From NCBI GenBank assembly GCA_027604665.1, contig JADGIZ010000393.1, forward strand, positions 1-14,471: 14,471 bases of DNA, in the 5' to 3' direction. Each line of letters begins with the position of its first letter. Positions within the stretch are counted from its first letter, which is position 1. The notes below the pieces were generated by a model. That model was not told the origin of the DNA and ran no database searches. It worked only from the letters and a program-made list of their open reading frames with translations. A program made the translations under genes and the position numbers. This DNA is from Polyrhizophydium stewartii. Lineage: Eukaryota; Chytridiomycota; Chytridiomycetes; Rhizophydiales. Below are positions 1-9,100 of this stretch, one piece after another.

Positions 1-67
1 GCACCCCCGTGCCCGCCGCCCGCCTGCGGCAGCGCACTTGGAAGTCGGCGAGACGGTCGCGGGACAT
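1..67 (-). CDS. Syntaxin-like Qa-SNARE, first exon only (partial, runs off window)
   Basis: Exon 1 reads 67 to 38 on the minus strand and encodes MSRDRLADFQ. It is followed by a GTGCGC donor at 37-32, and the intron leaves the window. The complete syntaxin at 170-1595 begins MDRLADFQ with a phase-0 intron and the same GTGCGC donor directly after the Gln. The eight shared residues use different third-position codons (for example CGT/CGC, CTC/CTG, CAA/CAG), so this is a diverged paralog and not an assembly duplicate. A syntaxin is expected to act as a Qa-SNARE in vesicle fusion at a target membrane, but nothing past residue 10 is visible here, so the SNARE motif cannot be checked. The identification rests on this start motif and the shared intron position. 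The ATG lies 102 bp beyond the stop codon of the neighbouring syntaxin. Confidence 0.62.
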   Translation of the reverse strand, partial: MSRDRLADFQVRCRRRAAGTGV

Positions 68-169
68 GTGTGGGGCGGCGGGCATGGACCCGGCGCCGCA
101 TCGCACGCCGACGCCGCCGCGGCCCTGAGGACGCGCACGCGCGATGGTGCCTGCGACAGTATGAGGCGT

Positions 170-1595
170 CTATTTCTTCTTGAGGCCAAAGTACGCGGCG
201 ATGATGATGATCAACACAATGACGATGACGATGCTGGCAATCAGCACCATGCGGCGGTTCTTGTTGTAGCTCTCCTGGTGGACGATGGCCTTGTCGACCT
301 CCTGGTTGCCGCGCTCCAGGTAGGTCTGCGCCTCCATGACGTTGGTTTCGATGGCGACGATCGTCGAGCTCTGCGCCTGGCGGTCGCCCGTAAGCACCGG
401 TGCGATGAGCACGTCCACACGCCTGCACGCAGGCACGCCTGCCACCAACCTCGATCATCGCCTGCATGTCCTGGAACAGCTGCGCAAGCTCCACGATGGA
501 CTGCTCCATCTTGCGCAGCTCCTCGTGGCGGCCCTGCACCTCCTGCAGCACGCGGCGCTGCTCGCCAATGCGGCTCGACAGCAACTGCTGCGCAAACACA
601 GACCCGCTGTTGGAGTCGAGCGCGCGCTCGATCTCGTCGGGCGTCGCGTTGGGGTTGGCTGGCAACAGCGTCAGCGGGTGGGGTCGGGCAGCGGGCGGGC
701 CGCGCGGGCGGCCCGGCGCACCGACGCACCGACTCGGATCTCGCGCTCCATGCGCTGGCGGTACTCCTTGCGCGACGTCTCCTGCACGGTGCGGTACGCG
801 TCGGCGACCTCGACGACCTTGCTCGCGAGCTGCGCCACGGCGGCCTGGCGGTCGCCGGCGGCCTGGCCGCGCTCGCGCATCTGCTTGGTCTCGGCCGCGA
901 TGCGCTGCAGGCGCCTGCGCGCGTCCGCCAGCAGGTCGCGCGTCTCGTTCTGGACGTTGTCGAGCTCCGCCTGCAGGCCTGCGCGCCGCGTGCACCACGT
1001 CAGCACCCGCTCCCAGCAGCGCCGCCGCCTCGCATTGGGGCGGTGCCGCCGCCGCCGCCGCCGCCGCACTCACGCCGCTGCTCCTCGGCGCTGAACGCCG
1101 TGAGCGACCGCTCGTGCGTGCGCCGGATGAAGCCCACGTTGCCCTCGGCCGTGCGCACCGCCGTCTGGATCTCCGCCACCTGCGACGTGCACCCCCGGCC
1201 CGCCGCCCGTCAGCGCCGCCTCATCGCCGGCAGCCGCGGCCGCCGCCCGCCCACCTCGGCGTCGAACGAGTCGCTGGCGCCGGCCGGCCGCGTCGTCATC
1301 TCTATCGGCGCGCTGCCGCCGCTGCTCTGCTGCGGGCGTCCAATCGTCTGCGCCGCGCCCGTGCGGGCCGTGCACACCGCGGCAACGCCGCCGCAGTCCG
1401 TGTCTCGCCGTCAGCAGCCTGGCTGGGCGGTGCAGCGCCTCCCCGCCTCCGCGCCCGGCGGCCCAGCACCGCGAACCCGCCGAGCCGCGCTGGCCTGCCT
1501 GGCCTGCCTGGCGCGGCTGGCGATGCAGTGCCCGTGCGCTCCACGCCCTCTGCCCGCCCGCCGCCGCGCACCTGGAAGTCGGCCAGGCGGTCCAT
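170..1595 (-). CDS. Syntaxin, plasma-membrane type (Sso1/syntaxin-1-like Qa-SNARE)
   Basis: Exons: 1595-1572, 1347-1255, 1179-1074, 978-730, 658-450, 376-170, giving 295 aa (yeast Sso1 and human STX1A are about 290). Residues 35-150 form the helical Habc region (FIRRTHERSL, then a long coiled segment with LVxxYRTVQ). IRVANPNATPDEIE (about 156-167) matches the Sso1 YRIVNPDATEDEV linker. The SNARE motif spans about 187-262, with the zero-layer Gln at Q229 (MIEAQSSTIVAIETN). A single hydrophobic anchor at 270-291 is followed by a KKK tail. Intron 5 falls phase 0 directly before the zero-layer AQS, where the join aligns without gaps to STX1A. The role, from family knowledge, is a Qa-SNARE in exocytic fusion pairing with SNAP-25 and VAMP proteins. 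The start follows its paralog at 67; an in-frame upstream Met exists but is not supported by homology. CTGAC branch-point motifs precede most acceptors. Confidence 0.9.
1045..1067. repeat. GCC trinucleotide tract in syntaxin intron 3
   Basis: An uninterrupted run of about 7.7 GCC units (GGC on the coding strand) begins 6 nt inside the GTGAGT donor of the syntaxin intron at 1073-979. It is intronic, so length change would not alter the protein. Confidence 0.85.
1491..1512. repeat. 9-bp tandem repeat in syntaxin intron 1
   Basis: The unit TGGCCTGCC occurs twice, followed by a partial third copy, inside the 224-nt first intron (1571-1348). This is the longest intron of the syntaxin gene. Confidence 0.7.
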
Positions 1596-1655
1596 CTCGC
1601 TGCTGCTCGGCGAAGCCTGTGGGTTCCCGAAGCAGAAGGCAACGCCCCGCGTCCT

Positions 1656-1676
1656 CAGGCGCCAGGCGCCAGGCGC
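1656..1676. repeat. Three tandem CAGGCGC heptamers upstream of syntaxin
   Basis: Three perfect copies of CAGGCGC create overlapping GGCGCC palindromes. They sit 61-81 bp before the syntaxin ATG, in its 5' leader or promoter and inside the 177-bp gap to the GOST gene stop. A regulatory role is possible but not shown. Confidence 0.6.
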
Positions 1677-1772
1677 CACAAGCTCGGCCGACGGCATCGT
1701 CCCCCCATGCATCACCCGGCGGCAGACGGCACATCGCCCGGCAAGAACCCCCCAGCCGCTTCATTCGCGTGC

Positions 1773-4327
1773 TCAAATCAGCTTGTCGTTGGACTGCGCC
1801 GTCTGCAGCAGCAGGTCCTCCGAGTCCATCCGCGCGCGCGGCGGCGGCGGCGGCGGCGGCGGGTGCGCTCGAGATCGCGCGGCCACCTCGCCAATGCCAA
1901 GTCCTGTGCTGGCCGCCGACCCGGACGCTACCGCCGCTGCTCCGCCAGATGCCGCTGCCGCGTGGTGTGTCGTGGTGCCACCCACGTTCTGCTCGACCCA
2001 CTTGAGCACCTCGTCCGCGCTCTCGAACTCGTCGGCCTGCAGGCCGCCAAAGTCCTCGTCAAACTCGTCAAAGTCGTCGCTGGGCTGCGTGACATCGCGC
2101 AGCCGGATCCCGTGCGACATCTCCTCGTCGGGATCATCCTGCGCAAGCTGGTCGAGTCCGTAGCGCTGGTTGTTCTCGGTCGGCCGCCACAGCACAGCAA
2201 TCAGAACAAACACCACAAAGTACACAATGTTCATGCTGCACACATCAACCGCGCGCCGTCGTCAGACACACGCCTCAGAGCCGCGCGATGGCGCACGGCG
2301 TCCGAGACTCACGAGCCGTCGAGGAGCATCCAGCGCCATCGCCACTGAGACGCAACCCACTGCGGGTCGTTGCGGTGCGAGATGTTGATCTGCAGCCGGC
2401 CTCGGTCAGCCATTCAATGTTTCGCCGATGCCCTCCCGCTCGCTCAACTCACCGAGTTGGCAATTGCAATCACAAATATGGCGATCGCGGACCCCGTCAG
2501 GATATATCCAAGGCCTGCAGTGCGGCGTCTCGCGTCAGAACATGGTAGCGTCGCAGGGCCTGTACCCACGCGAGCAACTCACGCTTGTACATGAGCAGCT
2601 TGACGCTCTGGCGGCGCAGCTCGAGCGTTTGCATCGTCCTCATCAGACCTGAGCACGCACCGATGTCAGCGCTGCCGCAACACGCCAAGCCGGCCAGCAA
2701 AGCACCGCAAAGCGGCCGCTCACCAGTAAAGAACCACGTGTAAAAGCCCATCATCGTCAGGCCGAGCGGGATCGCCAAGAAGACCACGAGCGCCACGTTC
2801 TTCTCGACGGCCAACAGCGACGCTGCAGAATACGACACGCCAAACACAAAGTGGAGCGCAGCCAGCATCACGCAGCGCTTCATCGTGTCGCCCAGAGTCG
2901 GCCTGGGCCACACCGTGTGAGCAGCGCGTCACACTGCGGGCAGACGCCATCTCGCACGCATCGCTTACTTGACAACGCCGTATCCAAGCGACACGATCAG
3001 GAGCATGAAAAATGACAGGCTCACACGCCCGGCGTTGAACACCACGACCAGCACCATCAGGAACGTCGAGACAACGCCGGTCTTGTTAAAGTTCTCGTAC
3101 AGGCCCTTCCCGTGCAGAACGCGTCAGCAGACACAAACCGCTCGGCAGCGCACTAGCTGCCTTTGCAAATCAAGGCAAGACCCACAAAGTTGAACGCCAT
3201 CTCGAGAATCAGGAACGCAATCACGCCCGACACGTAGTGCTGAATGGGCAGCAGATCTGACCAGTAGCGGAAGGAAAGCACCATCCAGACAACGCCCACC
3301 GCGAGATACGCCATCGAGATGACACCGTAGAACTGAGAGGGACACAACAACGAGTGAGCAACGGCAGGTCGACAGGATGCCGGCACCTTGGCTGCGGGCT
3401 CACCACTAGGGCTGGGTAAAACAGGCCCGGGAGAAGGCCGTACGGATTGGAGATGGTGATGTCGAGACCATAGTCGTAGTCGGACTGCAGGTCGGTGAGG
3501 ATGATGACGCAGTATAGGCCGCTGGATTCGATCTCGTACTTGAAGCGCATCGTCGAGTTCTGGACGTAGACAATAGGTGCCGGAGACGGCGAGGGAGACG
3601 GCGACGGCGACGGCAAGGACGACGACGTGGGTGCCGGTTGCGCCGACGACGTGGGCGCTGCCGCCGAGGATGTGGCTGCCCCCGCCGAGGACGTGACCGA
3701 CGCTGCCGAGGATGCAGCGGCCGAACTCGATGCCGACGCAGGCAGAGACGACGCCGGCTGGCTCTGGCGGCGCTCGAGGCGGCGGCGCTCGGGCTCGGGC
3801 AGCGCAGACAGCGCAGGCGTGCCCGGAGGCGCCCACAACACACGCTCGGTGACGATGGGCGCAACGCGGCTGTCGTTGGCGGCCCGGAGCACATGGACCT
3901 TGCCGAGCTCGGAAGGCTCGCACAGGCCCGCAGAGATATCAAAGGCGGTGCAGAGGGCGAACGAGCCCGTGGTGCGCCTCGCGAGCAGGCCGGTGTCGAG
4001 GTAGTTGACAAAGGCCAGGGCAACCTGGCCTTGCGGGGCATAGGGCGTGAACTTGACGTCGATGGAGCCCGGGCGGGCGCCGGCCACGTCGCGGGCGCTG
4101 TAGATGCCCACGCACTCCGAGACTTGGTACTGCAGGTGGGCCGGGTCAGCCGCCAGCCACCGGGCGCGCGCGGATGGCACCGGCACGGTCACGGCACGCC
4201 CGCAGCGTGCGTGGCGCCTGGCTGGCGTGCGCGGTGCGGCTCCCGCCCCCACCTGGTAGTCCGCCAGCTGGGCCATGGCCGGCGCTGCGGCCAGCGCCGC
4301 GGCCGCGAGCGCGGCGACGATGTTCAT
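1773..4327 (-). CDS. GOST-family seven-transmembrane Golgi protein (TMEM87/Ptm1-like)
   Basis: Exons: 4327-4253, 4129-3404, 3332-3186, 3105-2969, 2902-2724, 2648-2583, 2514-2453, 2389-2313, 2235-1773, giving about 643 aa. A signal peptide (1-20, ending AMA|Q) leads into a luminal domain (about 26-267). Seven membrane helices follow between about 268 and 505. Family hallmarks are DLLPIQHYVSG, GRVSLSFFMLLIVSLGYGVV-KPTLG, LELRRQSVKLLMYKR and VLWRPTENNQRYG. The C-terminal DEVLKWVEQN resembles the TMEM87 tail (KWVEEN). Proteins of this family act in the Golgi and endosomal membrane system. The luminal domain carries a low-complexity Ser/Ala/Pro insert (about 147-210) just after a basic ERRRLERR stretch (139-146), a possible Kex2/furin-type site. 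That makes the protein longer than TMEM87A (555 aa). Intron 1 is 123 nt without an in-frame stop, so its retention would add 41 residues. An extra intron near the C terminus (donor after VEQN) is possible. The start gives an ideal signal peptide. Confidence 0.88.
1839..1862. repeat. (CGG)8 tract encoding polyproline in the GOST protein tail
   Basis: Eight perfect CGG units (CCG on the coding strand) encode a run of eight prolines in the cytosolic tail of the GOST protein. The run lies just before ARMDSEDLLLQ and the stop at 1773. The repeat is in frame, so unit changes would vary the proline number. It would be intronic instead if the possible C-terminal intron were real. Confidence 0.8.
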
Positions 4328-4424
4328 TTGTGAGGAAACAGGGAAAGAGGCCTCTGGCGCAGACGACGCCGGTAAGGCCGGTACAGGCGCGGGAGCGCAC
4401 AAGCGCGCGCGTGCGTGCGCGGGG

Positions 4425-5049
4425 TCATGTCCGCAGCGGACCGTTGTCTGTGGTCATGCCGACGGCCAGCTCGGCGTCCTTCTGGGTGTATGGCTGCTCG
4501 GTGGCGAGGACACGAACCCTGTGGCGCGGGCGGCCCACGTCGCGGGCGGGTCAGCAAGAGCGTCGGCGCGCTGCCGGCAGCACTCTCGCGGCCGCGCACG
4601 CACCTCTTCTTGTGCAGCTTGGTCTTGCGGTGGTCCTCGAGCGCCTCGGGCGTGATGAAATGGCGGGCGCACTGTTCGGGAGTCAGCGGCAAGCTAATTT
4701 CGGCGATGCCGTCGCAGCGGCTCGACGGCAGCGCCAGCGCAGAGGCAGTCCCGAGTCGGCGTGCGGTGCAAGGCAAAGGTGATGCCTTACCGGAATGCAG
4801 TAGTTCTGGCCCATGCCGGGCAGGTCCGGGTTGGCAGGGCCCTTGAACGACTCCTCGGGCTTCGCCATGTCCTCGAAAATCTGGTCGAGGTCGCGGGTGC
4901 GTGCGCGGGTGCGTGCCGCCCGGTGGATGTCGCGGATGCTGCGCATGCGGCGAACATGCTGGTCAGACCCAATCCGCCGCGGCCATTACCGAGGAGCCGG
5001 CGCGGCGTGCTCACGAGTGGTGCTGTCGCTTGCGGCCGACCCGTCCCAT
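4425..5049 (-). CDS. BUD20: Bud20/ZNF593-type C2H2 zinc-finger ribosome-export factor
   Basis: Exons: 5049-5015, 4938-4791, 4671-4604, 4518-4425, giving 114 aa. The N terminus MGRVGRKRQHH plus the basic stretch RAARTRARTRDLDQIFEDM matches yeast Bud20 (MGR...RRTKDLDLIYNDL). PDLPGMGQNYC leads into one zinc finger with C59, C62, H75 and H81 (CIPC...DHRKTKLH). It is followed by VRVLATEQPYTQKDAELAVGM, the conserved tail that aligns with ZNF593 EPYSQEEAERAAGM. Family knowledge: a shuttling factor that joins pre-60S ribosomal particles in the nucleus and aids their export. Intron 2 (4790-4672) splits the finger between the two cysteines, after CIP. The start is fixed by the family MGR motif. A T-rich stretch (complement of A-run 5068-5081) lies in its 5' leader, and the stop is 97 bp from the GOST start. 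Confidence 0.92.
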
Positions 5050-5224
5050 GGTGGTGGTGTCGCCCTCAAAAAAAAGAAAAACGCTCGCCACGTTCGCCGG
5101 CACCTGAGGACCGCGCCGAGCACTGGCGCCACCACAGGCCCTGTCGGTGCTCGCACCCGACAGCGATCGCGGCGGAGCACACGCACTCCTTGATCCAAGC
5201 AACTCGCCATCAGTAGCGCCGTCT

Positions 5225-5970
5225 TCATTTCAGCCAGAATTTGAGCCTGCGCGCATTCGATTGTGGTGAGGCGGCTGCGATCAGCATCTCGAGCCAGCGC
5301 TACTCGTTCAGCCATCGCAGCCGAGGCAGATCGCGCGGGATCCCACCCACCGAAACGCATCTCGGCCGCTCAGGTAGTAGCGGTTCAGGCGCTTGTCGCG
5401 CACAAAGCCGAGCCGCTGGTACAGCGACAGCGCCGCCAGGTTCGTGATCTCCGTCTCGAGTGTGACCTGCGCCGCGGCGCCGCACTCAGTATCGGTCCAG
5501 GCGCAGCGATCGCATTCAAGCGGCAGCGCCGCTCATACCTCGTCGGCGTCGTGCCGCCGCATCTCCTCGACGGCGACCTTGACGAGCGCTGACCCTGCGC
5601 CGGCAGCGAGAGTCAGCCAGCGGGTCGGCGAGCCAGCAGTGTGTGGTGCGAGCGCACCGATGCCCATCTTGCGGTACTCGTGCGCCACGACAAGCATGCC
5701 GATGTAGCCCCGCAGCCGCTCCCGGTGCGGGCTCAGCTTGCAGATGATGACGCCGACAAGAGCGCCGGTGCGCCTGTCCGTCGCAACAAACGACACCGAC
5801 GGCGTGCTGTGCAGGAAGTAGCGGTACGTGAACGTCGTGTACGGCTCGGAGAGGTTGTTGTCGATGAGCGCCGCCATCTGCGGCAGCTGCTCCTCGGACT
5901 TGTACAGCGAGTACTCGACGTCGGCCGGCGTGGCCGTCGCCGCCGACTCGGCGAGCCCGGCCTCGCTCAT
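5225..5970 (-). CDS. NAA30: NatC catalytic subunit, N-alpha-acetyltransferase 30 (Mak3)
   Basis: Exons: 5970-5658, 5594-5539, 5466-5351, 5246-5225, giving 168 aa (yeast Mak3 is 176). This is a single GNAT domain. [14 protein letters not shown] (40-53) is the family substrate-side signature. [10 protein letters not shown] (86-95) and YRKMGIGSALV (99-109) form the acetyl-CoA loop, with R100, G103 and G105 as the RxxGxG motif. [23 protein letters not shown] and [17 protein letters not shown] complete the fold. It transfers acetyl from acetyl-CoA to N-terminal Met-hydrophobic proteins with Naa35 and Naa38. The terminal exon is only 22 nt and encodes LKFWLK, matching the vertebrate ending LKLWLR. 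Reading through its intron would instead give a [13 protein letters not shown] tail unlike the family. Intron 1 interrupts the G105 codon. The start at 5970 suits Mak3 length; upstream Mets add basic low-complexity residues. Confidence 0.93.
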
Positions 5971-6169
5971 GCGTCCACAAGTCGGGGCAAGTCGACGTCG
6001 ACCCGCCCCGGCGAAGTGCAAGCGGCGGCAGCGGCGGCGGCACATCCAAGAGCTCACCAGACGATCCTGGAGCAGGAGCTGCGGCTGTGTGCCGAGCGAT
6101 CGGCCTCAGTCCGCCCACCCGGCCAACAGGGCGTCCGCGGCGCAGCTCGCATCTTGGCCCGTCTCGGCG
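5971..6169. promoter_or_regulatory. Divergent intergenic region between NAA30 and PSD2-type gene
   Basis: The start codons of the divergent genes are 199 bp apart, so both promoters and 5' leaders must lie here. I see no TATA box or recognisable factor site. The stretch is GC-rich with a short CGG/GCA-rich run around 6020-6042. Its status as a bidirectional promoter is inferred from the layout alone. Confidence 0.55.
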
Positions 6170-9100
6170 ATGCGTGCGGCGACACTCAAGGTCAAAGGTG
6201 CCGACCTCCCGCCGCCGCCGTCGGCCCTGCCCGCATGCGCTCCTGTCCCGCTGCTGACGCCGGGCCTCTGCCCGTGAACCCTCCGTGCAAGTCATCTGCG
6301 CCCGCAGCCTGCTGGCCAAGGACCGCAACGGCACCAGCGACCCGTATGTCGTCGTGCGCCTGGGCGACCAGCAGCAGAAGACCCATGTCGTCAACCGCAA
6401 CCTCAACCCCGTCTGGAACACCGAGATGCTCTTGTAGGCACCGCGCCCAGCCCCGCACGCAGCAGCCAGACGCGGCGCACACCCGCCGACTTGCATCATG
6501 CCCGGCTAACCGTCCTCCAACCTGTGCAGCACCATCACTGCCTCCCACGTCCAAGGTCGGTGCTCGGCGCCACCTGCCTCGTCCAGTCCCTCACAGCCAG
6601 CCAGCCAGCCCGCCAGCCAGCCAGCCAGCCCGCCAGCCCGCCAGCCAGGCGGCCAGCCGGCCGTGCGCAGCAGCCGCTGACACGCCCGCGCACCAGAGTC
6701 CCTGCGCTTCAGCGTCTGGGACAAGGACTTTCTGCGCAGCGACTTCCTGGGCCAGTTCTCCATCGACGTTGCCTCGATCGTGCAGTTCGCGTCCGACTAC
6801 GACGAGACCAAGACGTCCAACTTGTGGTACGTCCTCAACCCGCGCAAGCCCGACGAGCCCGTGCGCGGCGAGATCGGCTTCCGCATCGGCTTTGTCGGCG
6901 ACATTGGCGCGGACCTGCTTGCCATGTTCAACCAGTCGGCGCGAAAGTCGCTCGACCAGGCGACGCTTGTTTCGAGCGACGATCCTGCAGATGGTGCGGC
7001 TGCCTCCGCCTTGTGCGCTCTCCGAGACCGTCGGGTTCGCCAGCTGACCGCCGTCTGCTGACGACTGCTGCCAACCAGACTTTTATTTCAACAACTACGT
7101 CAGCGGCGGGGTGCACGCCGACGATCCGCGCGCCGAGACTCCCGCAGGCATGGCCGGCGCACCCGATCCCCGCGCGTCAGATCCGAGTCTCGATGCAACT
7201 CCTGTCGACAAGTCCCTGATTGACCACTCGGAGTTCTACGGCCTCTTGACGATCGAGAGTGAGCGACCCGCCGGCCGCCCCTGCAGATATGCGTGCCGCT
7301 GACAGCGCCATCTGCGATCAACACAAGTCGTCAATGCCAGGAACTTGCCGTTCGAGGCCAGCCGCGCGCGCACATTCAACTGCGACCCGTTTGTGACGGT
7401 GTCGTTTGGGTCAGTATCGATGCGAAATGCGATCCTATCCACTAAGACGTGCTGACTGCTGTCAACTCTTCTTGCCTCAGCAAACGCACCTTCCGCACCA
7501 AGGTCGTGCGCAACTCGCTCAATCCCGAGTGGGGCCAGCGCATCTTTTTGTGAGTCTTGATTGTAACCGTGTGCCTTGGACGCACGAATTGACGCCTATA
7601 TCTCTGCCGCAGACACATAAAGACATACGAAGTCACATCAAACTGGTCCGTCGTCTTCAGCGTCCACGACTACGAGGACTTTGCAAGCAACGAATGCATC
7701 GGCAGCGCCGAGCTCAAGATCCAGCACATCATTTCCGCCGCGGCCAAGGCCCCGGCGTTCGGCATCTCGTGCTCCGAGTTCCCGCTCTCCAACATGGCCG
7801 CACCGCTCAAGACGCGCCGCCACTCGGCGCACGAGTCAGGCACGGTGCTCAACATCAAGATCGGCTTCCTGACTTATGCAAGTAAGTCCAGTGCTCTGCG
7901 GAAATTCGAGCCGTGTGAAATGCGCCATGTACTGACCCTGCGGCACAACAGAAATCCGCGCCAACTACTTCCATCGCCAGATGCAGCTGTTTGGCGATGA
8001 CGCGACCCAGAGCATCAACAAGGTCTCGCTAGTCACGATGCTAGACGCCATCGAGTCGACCTACTCGGACGAAACCATCGACGGTATCTTTGCCGACACC
8101 GGCAAGACGCCCGATCAGGCTCTTTCATTTGAAGAGTGCGCCAAGCAGCTCGAGTCGCGGCTGCACACAAGGAGTCCTTATGCGGACGACTCTGGGTACG
8201 ACCTTGACATTGGGGGGCCCCAGCCGGTCCACTTTGACAAGACGCCATACGGCGTGCGGCAGGGCGAGCGAATGATGGATCGGCGGACGTGCTACATCTG
8301 CCAAAAGCAGCTGCGCTCGACGGTGGACCTTGACGTCGTGTCTCACGTGGCTCTGTGCGCCTTTGTCAGCCCAGCTAACTCGGACAACTTCGGTGCGTGC
8401 CTTGGCATCCGCTCGCAGCAATTATGGATCTGCTTCATGTTTCTTGTTGACACAGCGTCTGTTCAGTCCTTGGAGGCTTGATTGGCCCCAACAATGCATC
8501 GCGAAAGTGGTTCACCAAGATTTTGGCGTACTCGACGTCAAACGATCCGACTTCGGGCCGCTCGTCGAGTCTCGGCACCGTCCGCTATCAGGACAGAGCG
8601 GTATGTCTGGCCCCCGGGCAACGCGCCGGCTTCAGATTAAGCGAGATCTGACCGTCGTCCCAAGACCGGCCAGCTGTGCGAGGAGCGCATCCCCACATAC
8701 ATCCGCCTCGGCGTCAGGCTGCTGTACCAAAGCAAGGGCTCGCAGACACCTGAAGAAGATGCTGCCATTCGCACGCTGCTGCGCGATCTGGGTCGGTCTC
8801 GCGCGAGACATGGACTCTACACTGCGCAGTAATGCTGACAGCATCGCGCTTCATAAGCAACGAGACAAGGGAGAAGGTTTGACGCTCCCTCGAGCGCAAG
8901 CATGATCTCTGCGTTTGTTGCGTTTCACAACATTGATCTTGACGAGAGTGAGCTCGACTCGCGGTCGCGTTCCTCTTGCTTTCTAGCTTGCCAGGCTTAC
9001 CCTCGCACCAAGTCCTTGAGCCCATGGAGTCATTCAAAACATTCAACCAGTTTTTCTGCAGGAAACTCAAACCATCTGCGAGGATCGCCGACTCGGCCGA

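Noticed and set aside
1773..1990. A tenth exon boundary in the GOST tail (donor GTGGGT after VEQN)
   Set aside because: Phase-compatible acceptors exist (after GGCGAG or TCGGAG), but no CTGAC-type branch point is present and the frame is open throughout. It is kept as exonic and flagged as uncertain.
38..2163. Long plus-strand open frames (655 and 565 codons) covering the left end
   Set aside because: They lie antisense to the syntaxin and GOST exons, are compositionally Arg/Ala/Pro-rich with no recognisable domain, and arise from the very high GC content. The minus-strand spliced models match known families throughout.
3153..4402. Reading the 393-codon minus-strand frame as a single unspliced protein
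   Set aside because: After the luminal domain the frame passes through the 3403-3333 intron in the wrong phase. The membrane helices continue only after splicing to 3332.
5971..6057. Upstream in-frame Met codon for NAA30 (start at 6057)
   Set aside because: It adds 29 Arg/Cys-rich residues not seen in the family and consumes nearly half of the divergent promoter.
5641..7047. A 468-codon plus-strand open frame
   Set aside because: It runs across the NAA30 antisense strand, the divergent promoter and the decarboxylase introns. The C2 domain is read in another frame, and this frame gives only low-complexity sequence.
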